A DNA stretch of 11,787 nucleotides from Legionellaceae bacterium (lineage in GTDB: Bacteria; Pseudomonadota; Gammaproteobacteria; Legionellales; Legionellaceae), in assembly GCA_947470005.1 (NCBI GenBank), contig CANISA010000019.1:1-11787 (forward strand). The letters are read 5' to 3'. A model generated the notes under the pieces. It was not told the origin of the DNA, made no database searches, and was given only the letters and a program-made list of their open reading frames with translations. Numbering within the stretch: position 1 is the stretch's first letter; every line of letters begins with the position of its first letter. Position numbers and translations under genes: made by a program. This document shows, piece by piece, positions 5,399-11,787 of this stretch.

Positions 5399-6820
5399 TT
5401 ATTTCTTTTTCTTTGGCAAATACAAGTCAGTGATCGTCCCTTCGAACATTTCAGCCGCGAGAGCCACTGTTTCTGACAGCGTAGGGTGCGGGTGGATGGT
5501 CAGTGCTATGTCTTCTACATCACATGACATCTCGATGGCTAGCGTAGTTTCTGCAATCAAATCACCTGCGTTTATCCCGACAATCCCGGCACCTAAGAGG
5601 CGTTTGCTCGTGGGGCAAAACAGGAGTTTAGTCATTCCTTCTTCACGGCCCATGCTTAGCGCGCGGCCACTGGCGGCCCAAGGGAAGACTGCTTTTTCGT
5701 AAGTAATACCCTGTGCTTTTGCGTCTTTTTCGGTAAGCCCGACCCATGCCAACTCGGGATTAGTATAAGCGACATTGGCGATGCATTTAGGATCAAAATA
5801 ATGCTTCATGCCTGCAATCACTTCTGCCGCAACTTTTCCTTCTGGAATGGCTTTGTGAGCCAACATCGGCTGTCCGACCACATCCCCTATCGCGAAAATA
5901 TGAGGAACGTTGGTTCGCATTTGCTTATCAACGGAAATAAATCCACGCGCATCAACCAGGACACCGGCTTTTTCTGCAGCAACAGTGCCCCCATTCGGTT
6001 TCCGTCCAACGGCCACCAGCACTTGCTGAAAGCTGAGCGGTTTATCTGTTGCATGCTCCCCTTCCATCGAGACATAAATACCGTCTTTTTTTGCATCCAT
6101 CGCGGTGACTTTCGTTTTCAGCAAAAATTTAACGCCTTGTTTTATCAGCCTTTTTTGTAACACTTGAACCAGGTCTAAATCTGCGCCCGGGATCAATTGA
6201 TCCATGAACTCAACCACCGTCACGTCAACACCAAGGGCTGCATAAACCGTTGCCATCTCCAAACCAATGATGCCACCACCCAACACCAATAAGTTCCCTT
6301 TAATATCGTTTAATTCCAGCGCGCCGGTTGAACTGAAAATACGTTTATCTTCGGGAATAAACGGCAAGCTAACCGACTCACTGCCAACCGCAATGATAGC
6401 ATGCTCAAAGTCAACCTGAATGGCGCCATCTTTTGTGTCCACGGTCAATTGATTGGGCGTACTAAATTGCGCAGTGCCCGTCACACGCTCCACTTGACGC
6501 TGTTTGGCGAGGGCATTCAAACCACCCGTTAATTTTTTAACAATACTATTTTTCCAGCCCACTATTTTTTGATTATCTAGGGTGCAAGGACCAAATTGAA
6601 CACCAAGTGCTGCCACCTCATGCGCTTCATCCAAAACTTTAGCAACATGCAGCAACGCTTTGGAGGGGATGCAACCCACATTTAAACAAACGCCGCCCAA
6701 GGTATCAAAACGCTCAATCAAAACAACTCGTTTGCCTAAGTCTGCTGCACGAAAAGCAGCGGTGTACCCACCAGGACCACTTCCAATCACCACCACGTCT
6801 GTTTTGATTTGCTTTGTCAT
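5399..6820 (-). CDS. lpdA: Dihydrolipoamide dehydrogenase (E3)
   Basis: This FAD enzyme reoxidises the dihydrolipoyl groups of E2 and passes electrons to NAD+. It serves pyruvate dehydrogenase here and possibly also 2-oxoglutarate dehydrogenase and glycine cleavage. From the ATG at 6820 it has 473 residues (E. coli 474). Visible parts are FAD-binding GSGPGG (13-18), redox-active cysteines C45 and C50 (CLNVGC), NAD-binding GGGIIG (181-186), the second FAD motif FAIGDV (309-314), and the catalytic pair His445/Glu450 in HPHPTLSE. An in-frame TTG at 6832 would add four residues, but GAGG six bases before the ATG at 6820 favours the shorter form. There is no N-terminal lipoyl domain, unlike some neisserial and pseudomonad E3s. 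It is the last gene of the pdh string; an unusually U-rich 46-nt gap separates it from aceF. Confidence 0.96.
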   Translation of the reverse strand: MTKQIKTDVVVIGSGPGGYTAAFRAADLGKRVVLIERFDTLGGVCLNVGCIPSKALLHVAKVLDEAHEVAALGVQFGPCTLDNQKIVGWKNSIVKKLTGGLNALAKQRQVERVTGTAQFSTPNQLTVDTKDGAIQVDFEHAIIAVGSESVSLPFIPEDKRIFSSTGALELNDIKGNLLVLGGGIIGLEMATVYAALGVDVTVVEFMDQLIPGADLDLVQVLQKRLIKQGVKFLLKTKVTAMDAKKDGIYVSMEGEHATDKPLSFQQVLVAVGRKPNGGTVAAEKAGVLVDARGFISVDKQMRTNVPHIFAIGDVVGQPMLAHKAIPEGKVAAEVIAGMKHYFDPKCIANVAYTNPELAWVGLTEKDAKAQGITYEKAVFPWAASGRALSMGREEGMTKLLFCPTSKRLLGAGIVGINAGDLIAETTLAIEMSCDVEDIALTIHPHPTLSETVALAAEMFEGTITDLYLPKKKK

Positions 6821-6866
6821 CTGTTGCCTCAATCTTCAATAAAAATAAAAAAAATAAAAAATTCAC

Positions 6867-8138
6867 TTACAACAAAATTCGTCGAAGATCACTTAACCCT
6901 TCGCTCACGTAACGTGTAAAGCGAGCGGCTTGTGCCCCATCAATGACTCGATGGTCGTAGGAGAGCGACAAGGGCAACATCAGGCGTGCTACAAACGTAC
7001 TCCCCTCGTACACCGGCTTCATCGACGCGCGTGATAAACCAAGAATAGCAACTTCTGGGCTATTTACGATGGGCGTAAAGGCTGTTCCCCCAATTCCACC
7101 CAGACTCGAAATAGTAAAGCAGCCACCGGTCATATCATTTGGCATCAAGCCTTTTTCGCGCGCTTTCACGCTGAGTCGAGCCATTTCTCCTGCTATCTCG
7201 CCCACGGACAACTGATTCACATCTTTAATCACGGGTACCACCAACCCATTGGGTGTTTCGACAGCAATACCCAGATGACAATACTGCTTGTAAACCAGAT
7301 TCTCACCCGTGGCATCGAGCGAGGCATTAAACATTGGAAACACAGCAAGTGCCTTGCTCACGACCTTGCACACAAACGCGAGCATCGTCAATTTATAGCC
7401 TGCCTGGAGTGCTCGCGCACTTTCCGCTTGCCTAAATGCTTCAAGATCCGTGATGTCCGCTTCATCAAATTGCGTCACATGCGGAATGGTCACCCAGGAG
7501 CGATGAACATTGACCCCAGTAAGGCGTTTTATTTTATGAAGTGGCTTTAGCTCAATCGGACCAAATTGACTAAAATCAATGATCGGAGCAGAAGAAACCG
7601 AGACGCCAGATGCACTCGCAGGGCGTGATAATCGCTCTTTGATAAATTGCTCAAGATCCTCTTTGCTCACACGTGATTTTCGCCCAGAACCGAGGACCTC
7701 TGCTAAATTAACGCCGAGTTGATGAGCGAGTCGACGCACAGCAGGCCCCGCAGATAGAGTAGCCAGGGGTGAGGCTGACGGCAACTCGGTTGCCGCAACG
7801 ACCGGCTTATCTAATAATGCTTTGGAGGGAGCTGGTGTTTCAACCGAAGCAGGCTCAGGCGTCGATGCTTTTTTTTCTGATGAGGCAATATCGGCTTTCT
7901 CTGGGGATAACATCAAAATTAAATCCCCCTCAGCAACTTTGTCACCGACCTTCATCCGAATCGAACGAACAATGCCTGCCATGGGTGACGGAATCTCCAT
8001 GCTCGCTTTATCCGACTCCAGGGTCAGCAATGACGTATCTTTGCTGACCACATCGCCTTCTTTCACCAGGATTTCAATCACATCGACGCCACTGGCACCA
8101 CCCATGTCTGGAATTTTAATTTCTTGTTCAACAGGCAT
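6867..8138 (-). CDS. aceF: Pyruvate dehydrogenase E2, dihydrolipoamide acetyltransferase
   Basis: E2 forms the core of the complex and transfers the acetyl group from its lipoyl arm to CoA. The 423 residues comprise one lipoyl domain (about 4-78) with the lipoylated lysine K44 in ESDKASME, an Ala/Pro/Ser-rich linker (about 85-128), a peripheral-subunit-binding domain (about 131-166, PAVRRLAHQLGVNLAEVLGS) and the catalytic domain (about 195-423). The active-site motif is SYDHRVIDG with His396 and Asp400. E. coli AceF has three lipoyl domains and is about 630 residues, so this is the short form. In the subunit-binding domain GRKSR replaces the commoner GRKGR. The start is 11 nt after the aceE stop codon, preceded by a purine-rich GAGAGAGAU, and fits the standard N-terminus. 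The C-terminus is complete. Confidence 0.96.
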   Translation of the reverse strand: MPVEQEIKIPDMGGASGVDVIEILVKEGDVVSKDTSLLTLESDKASMEIPSPMAGIVRSIRMKVGDKVAEGDLILMLSPEKADIASSEKKASTPEPASVETPAPSKALLDKPVVAATELPSASPLATLSAGPAVRRLAHQLGVNLAEVLGSGRKSRVSKEDLEQFIKERLSRPASASGVSVSSAPIIDFSQFGPIELKPLHKIKRLTGVNVHRSWVTIPHVTQFDEADITDLEAFRQAESARALQAGYKLTMLAFVCKVVSKALAVFPMFNASLDATGENLVYKQYCHLGIAVETPNGLVVPVIKDVNQLSVGEIAGEMARLSVKAREKGLMPNDMTGGCFTISSLGGIGGTAFTPIVNSPEVAILGLSRASMKPVYEGSTFVARLMLPLSLSYDHRVIDGAQAARFTRYVSEGLSDLRRILL

Positions 8139-8149
8139 TTATCTCTCTC

Positions 8150-10828
8150 TCAGTGTGTCACGGGATCTGGTTTTTGAGGATCAATGCCGTAGCGATTGAT
8201 GGCATCGGCAACCACTGACTTTGGTAACTCGCCTGCCTCCGCCAACGCATCAAGCGCCGCTAACACGATAAACTTCGCATCAACTTCAAAGAAGTGCCTC
8301 AGCTTAACGCGTGTGTCACTACGACCATACCCATCCGTTCCAAGCGTCACATAAGGCGCGCTTACAAAGGGACGTATTTGATCGGCATACAACCGCATGT
8401 AATCCGTCGCCGCAATCACCGGCCCTTTTCGTCCCGACAGTTGCTGGCTCACGTACGTTTGAGCATTTACTTCATTCGGATTCAACCGATTTGAACGCTC
8501 GACCGCTAACCCGTCACGACGAAGTTCCGTGAAACTGGTCACGCTCCATTGATCAGAAGAGACAGAAAAATCCTCTTTCAGCAAACGGGCAGCTTCCCTG
8601 ACTTCTCGTAAAATGGCGCCTGAACCCAGTAATTGCACATGATGCTTCAATGGTTTTTTGGTTTCTTGCAGCAAGTACATCCCCTTAAGGATTCCCACTT
8701 CAGCCCCCGCTGGCATATCTGGGTGCGTGTAGTTTTCATTCATCACGGTTACATAATAAAATACATTCTCTTGGCATTCATACATCCGATGCAGCCCGTG
8801 TTGAATGATCACAGCTAATTCATACGCATACGTAGGATCGTAGGATACACAATTGGGTATGGTTGATGACATCAAGTGACTATGGCCATCTTGATGTTGC
8901 AAGCCCTCGCCTGCCAGGGTGGTACGCCCCGCGGTAGCCCCTAAGAGGAAGCCACGCGCCTGCATGTCGCCCGCAGCCCAAGCGAGATCGCCTATCCGTT
9001 GAAATCCAAACATAGAATAGTATATATAAAACGGGAGCATCGCGAGTTTGTTTGTGCTATACGATGTTGCGGCCGCCATCCACGAGCAAAATGCGCCCGC
9101 TTCATTGATCCCTTCTTCTAAAATTTGACCGTCCTTCGCTTCTCGATAGTACATGACTTGCTCATGATCCACCGGTGTATACAATTGGCCCACGGGAGAA
9201 TAAATTCCGATTTGTCGAAATAACCCTTCCATTCCAAACGTACGACACTCATCCGGCACAATCGGAACAATCCGCTTGCCGATGGACTTGTCCTTGAGTA
9301 ACGCCGTCAAAATACGAACAAAGGCCATCGTCGTTGAAATTTCACGATCGCCGAGGCCGTGGGTCACCGACGCATACGCCGTTAAATCAGGGAAAATTAA
9401 GGGCTCATAGTCAACGCTTCGTACCGGCAAATACCCACCCAAAGCTTCACGTTGTTTACGCAAATATTGAATTTCCGGGCTATCTTCTGGGGGGCGATAA
9501 AAAGGAATCTCACTGATATCTTCATCTGAAATAGGAATGCTGAACCGATCGCGAAACGCGCGCAAGTGCTCTACGCTCATTTTCTTTTGCTGATGCGTGA
9601 TATTCATTCCTTCCCCTGCCGCACCCATGCCATATCCTTTCACGGTTTTAGCTAGAATAACGGTGGGGCTCCCCTCATGGGCTACGGCTGCAGCGTAGGC
9701 GGCATACACTTTTTGTGCGTCATGCCCGCCCCGATTCAATCGCCAAATTTCATCATCAGATAGATGCTCAACCATTTTCTTCAGCTCAGGGTATTGCCCA
9801 AAGAAATGTTTGCGCACATAGGCGCCATCGTTGGTTTTGTACCCTTGGTAATCGCCATCAACGCATTCTTGCATACGTTTTTGCATCAACCCTTGGGTGT
9901 CTAGCGTAAACAACGGATCCCAGCGTCCACCCCAAACCACCTTGATCACGTTCCATCCGGCACCTCGAAAGACGCCCTCTAATTCTTGAATAATTTTCCC
10001 ATTGCCTCGTACCGGACCATCTAAACGTTGCAGATTGCAATTGACCACAAAAATAAGGTTATCTAGTTTTTCACGCGCAGCAATGGAAAGCGCACCCACA
10101 GACTCAGGCTCATCCATTTCACCATCACCAAGAAACGCCCAAACTTTGCGGCCTTCGAGTTGAACCAAACCACGATGCTCGAGGTATTTTAGAAAACGGG
10201 CCTGATAAATAGCCTGCAACGGCCCAAGCCCCATCGAGACGGTTGGAAACTGCCAAAAATTGCCCATGAGCCAAGGATGCGGGTAAGACGACAAGCCGTC
10301 CACCTCCACTTCTTGCCGAAAATGACCGAGCTGTTCTTCCGAAAGCCTTCCTTCAAGAAAAGCACGCGCATAAATCCCAGGAGAACAGTGCCCCTGAATG
10401 TACAACAGATCACCGGCATGCTCGCCATTGGGACCTTTGAAGAAATGATTAAATCCTGTTTCATATAACGTTGATGCTGAAGCGTAAGACGCGATATGCC
10501 CACCCAATTCAGGCGAATATTTACCCCCACGCAACACCATCGCCACGGCATTCCAACGAATAAGCGCACTGATTCGTTGTTGAAGGCCTTGATCAGGCGG
10601 CATTAATTTTTCTTCATAGGTTTTAATGGTGTTTCGATAGGGCGTATGAATCGTATTAGGTAATGCAATACCTGTAGAACTGGCTTGATTTAAGAGCTCT
10701 TGAATTAAAAAAGAAGCGCGCTCACTCCCATCAGTGGCAACCACTGCCTGCAATGCATCCAACCATTCACGTGTCTCAATTGGATCAATATCTTTAACAT
10801 TTTCATTTACCATACCCATTTTTCCCAT
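8150..10828 (-). CDS. aceE: Pyruvate dehydrogenase E1, homodimeric type
   Basis: E1 uses thiamine diphosphate to decarboxylate pyruvate and reductively acetylate the lipoyl arm of E2; it is the committed step of the complex. The 892 residues are close to E. coli AceE (887) and align along the whole length as far as I can recall it. Visible are DPIETREW near the start, GGHIASYAS with His111, QGHCSPGIYARAFLEGRL (145-162), the thiamine motif GDGEMDEPES (234-243) through NCNLQRLDGPVRGN (263-276), AKTVKGYGMG, RTFGMEGLFRQIGIYSP, SYSTN and YYSMFGFQRIGDL. The start is uncertain: ATG codons at 10828, 10819 and 10813 are all in frame within six codons and none has a strong Shine-Dalgarno; the family N-terminus allows any. 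It lies 16 nt after the lipoprotein gene and 11 nt before aceF. No pdhR-like regulator is visible. Confidence 0.97.
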   Translation of the reverse strand: MGKMGMVNENVKDIDPIETREWLDALQAVVATDGSERASFLIQELLNQASSTGIALPNTIHTPYRNTIKTYEEKLMPPDQGLQQRISALIRWNAVAMVLRGGKYSPELGGHIASYASASTLYETGFNHFFKGPNGEHAGDLLYIQGHCSPGIYARAFLEGRLSEEQLGHFRQEVEVDGLSSYPHPWLMGNFWQFPTVSMGLGPLQAIYQARFLKYLEHRGLVQLEGRKVWAFLGDGEMDEPESVGALSIAAREKLDNLIFVVNCNLQRLDGPVRGNGKIIQELEGVFRGAGWNVIKVVWGGRWDPLFTLDTQGLMQKRMQECVDGDYQGYKTNDGAYVRKHFFGQYPELKKMVEHLSDDEIWRLNRGGHDAQKVYAAYAAAVAHEGSPTVILAKTVKGYGMGAAGEGMNITHQQKKMSVEHLRAFRDRFSIPISDEDISEIPFYRPPEDSPEIQYLRKQREALGGYLPVRSVDYEPLIFPDLTAYASVTHGLGDREISTTMAFVRILTALLKDKSIGKRIVPIVPDECRTFGMEGLFRQIGIYSPVGQLYTPVDHEQVMYYREAKDGQILEEGINEAGAFCSWMAAATSYSTNKLAMLPFYIYYSMFGFQRIGDLAWAAGDMQARGFLLGATAGRTTLAGEGLQHQDGHSHLMSSTIPNCVSYDPTYAYELAVIIQHGLHRMYECQENVFYYVTVMNENYTHPDMPAGAEVGILKGMYLLQETKKPLKHHVQLLGSGAILREVREAARLLKEDFSVSSDQWSVTSFTELRRDGLAVERSNRLNPNEVNAQTYVSQQLSGRKGPVIAATDYMRLYADQIRPFVSAPYVTLGTDGYGRSDTRVKLRHFFEVDAKFIVLAALDALAEAGELPKSVVADAINRYGIDPQKPDPVTH

Positions 10829-10844
10829 CTATGTTTGGTGAGCA

Positions 10845-11231
10845 TTAACAGCACATTGGTGCGACTTGCAGACGTTTGTGAACATCACCCGAGCACGCTT
10901 CAACGCACACACGGTAGTCAGCAGGGCAATCACAACTCGATTTTTTGCATTGTAGTGGATCATGATAAGATTGCAACCGATGGACAATGGTTTTTCCCTG
11001 TACACATCGCTCATGGCGGTATTGCATATAATGCGCCGTGGCCTCTTGATTGGCTTGCTTAGCACAGGTCTTGCACGAATCAACGCACGTATCCTGACAC
11101 TGATCAAAACGCTGTTGGCACGCCATCCTGCACACTTTTTTCTCTTCTGGTGACACCGTTGTGCCCAGGTGATTAACGCATCCTGACAGCAACAAAACGG
11201 CACAGATCAATCGCATAAACACATGGATCAT
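10845..11231 (-). CDS. Small cysteine-rich lipoprotein
   Basis: The 128-residue product begins with a short signal peptide ending in the lipobox LLLSGC, so Cys18 should be lipidated and the protein anchored to a membrane. The mature part of 111 residues holds 14 further cysteines, at 34, 38, 45, 49, 53, 56, 76, 95, 100, 102, 109, 113, 127 and 128, many in CX3C, CX2C or CXC spacing, and ends CC. The even number suits seven disulfides, but metal or cluster binding or redox exchange is equally open. I do not recognise the family. The ATG at 11231 is 3 nt past the antiporter stop codon with AAGGA 7 nt upstream; ATG 11216 is an alternative. Another frame (10829-11203) is open here, but the lipobox and Shine-Dalgarno favour this one. 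It sits directly before aceE. Confidence 0.85.
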   Translation of the reverse strand: MIHVFMRLICAVLLLSGCVNHLGTTVSPEEKKVCRMACQQRFDQCQDTCVDSCKTCAKQANQEATAHYMQYRHERCVQGKTIVHRLQSYHDPLQCKKSSCDCPADYRVCVEACSGDVHKRLQVAPMCC

Positions 11232-11234
11232 GAC

Positions 11235-11787
11235 TTAATCCTTACGCATGTTATCCGACAAAGACATCGGCGTTGGGTATTTTAGTACCACCACATAAGA
11301 TGACACGATGAACGTCAAGATCGTTGTCGCTTGAATCAGGTTGGACGCCACATCAGAAATCAGCTTTGTACTCAACGCAATGCTTGCAACCAGCAACGAG
11401 AACTCACTGGCCTGACCAAGACGGATCCCCACTTCTTTCGCCACTGATTTTTTTTCACCCGCTTTAACAAAAAGAAAATGAAAACAGAGCGGTTTAAAGA
11501 CTAACATGAGCACCGCCAAAATACAGGCCGGGATCACCACTTGTGCGGCGTAACTAAAATTAAAGGTTGCTCCCACCGCAAAGAAAAACATCACCAAGAA
11601 AAAATCACGCAACGGCTTAAGGCTTTCAGCAATAAACAATGAAATAGGGCTCGATGCCAATGCAACCCCCGCAACAAACGCGCCAATGTCTTCCGATAAA
11701 CCTAACCGGTTGGCCAACATCGATAAACTAAGACACCAACCAATGGATAACAGAAACACATACTCTTGGGTGCGATCAAAACGCGCC
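11235..11787 (-). CDS. CPA2-type cation:proton antiporter, C-terminal part
   Basis: About 184 residues of a membrane protein are visible; the 5' end lies beyond the right window edge and the frame is open to it (a GTG at 11759 is internal, not the start). About six membrane segments can be seen. Family features are SEDIGAFVAGVALASSP, the conserved segment LRDFFLVMFFFAVGATF, and RLGQASEFSLLVASIAL, which match KefB/GerN-like monovalent cation:proton antiporters. Such proteins exchange K+ or Na+ for H+ at the inner membrane. The protein ends about 15 residues after its last membrane segment, so the cytoplasmic RCK/TrkA-N domain of KefB, KefC and YbaL is absent. The stop codon is 3 nt before the lipoprotein start, so the two genes are probably translationally coupled and co-transcribed with aceE. 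Confidence 0.88.
   Translation of the reverse strand, partial: ARFDRTQEYVFLLSIGWCLSLSMLANRLGLSEDIGAFVAGVALASSPISLFIAESLKPLRDFFLVMFFFAVGATFNFSYAAQVVIPACILAVLMLVFKPLCFHFLFVKAGEKKSVAKEVGIRLGQASEFSLLVASIALSTKLISDVASNLIQATTILTFIVSSYVVVLKYPTPMSLSDNMRKD

Noticed and set aside
5801..6160. Plus-strand open frame of 119 codons inside lpdA
   Set aside because: It is antisense to a well-conserved gene, has no ribosome binding site, and the translation resembles no family.
10189..10569. Minus-strand frame of 126 codons inside aceE
   Set aside because: It is an out-of-frame reading of aceE, whose own frame shows uninterrupted AceE motifs across the same bases.
10829..11203. Open frame of 124 codons overlapping the lipoprotein gene in another frame
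   Set aside because: It has no signal peptide or family resemblance, is rich in Arg and Cys as expected for a shifted reading of the lipoprotein gene, and lacks the Shine-Dalgarno and lipobox that support the frame 10845-11231.
1..11787. CRISPR array, tRNA or rRNA genes
   Set aside because: I saw no regularly spaced direct repeats and no cloverleaf or rRNA-like stretches; the only repeats are the IS ends, the MITE arms and the short hairpins listed.

Overview
The window looks like a piece of gammaproteobacterial chromosome, probably from a host-associated, Legionellales-like lineage. The grounds are the gene order rpsF-rpsR-(DUF2232-type membrane protein)-rplI, a homodimeric-type AceE with an AceF carrying one lipoyl domain, a close Uup homologue, moderate GC with AT-rich gaps, and decaying insertion sequences plus small dispersed palindromic repeats. 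The lineage call is inference from protein resemblance and style; no 16S or other taxonomic marker is present.

Layout. 1-1074 is an accessory, gene-poor stretch. It holds an unexplained segment (1-251), a 639-bp IS5-type element with intact 16-bp terminal inverted repeats and a transposase whose catalytic core is deleted in frame (252-890), and a small palindromic MITE-like element (908-1030) flanked by a 9-bp direct repeat that coincides with the T-tract of the rplI terminator. 1075-3036 (minus strand) is the compact ribosomal operon rpsF-rpsR-membrane protein-rplI, ending in a rho-independent terminator. Its leader carries a hairpin at the place where S6:S18 autoregulation is known in other bacteria. 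3158-5023 (plus strand, divergent from rpsF) encodes the ABC-F ATPase Uup. 5024-5398, between convergent uup and lpdA, holds a fragment of an IS66-type transposase, a solo copy of the MITE repeat, and a GGTGGGCA inverted repeat. 5399-11787 (minus strand) is one tightly packed gene string: a CPA2-type cation:proton antiporter (5' end outside the window), a very cysteine-rich small lipoprotein, then aceE, aceF and lpdA.

How the genes work together. aceE, aceF and lpdA encode the three parts of the pyruvate dehydrogenase complex (E1, E2, E3), which turns pyruvate into acetyl-CoA, CO2 and NADH. The antiporter and lipoprotein genes are separated from each other and from aceE by only 3 and 16 nt, so they are probably co-transcribed with the complex, which is not the arrangement in E. 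coli (pdhR-aceEF-lpdA). The ribosomal operon supplies S6, S18 and L9. Uup is an ABC-F ATPase thought to act on ribosomes or in genome stability.

The most noteworthy items are the lipoprotein with 14 cysteines beyond its lipobox in the pyruvate dehydrogenase gene string, the MITE with its target duplication on the rplI terminator, and the IS5-type element that lost its catalytic domain by an in-frame deletion. I saw no CRISPR array, tRNA, rRNA or evident defence system.
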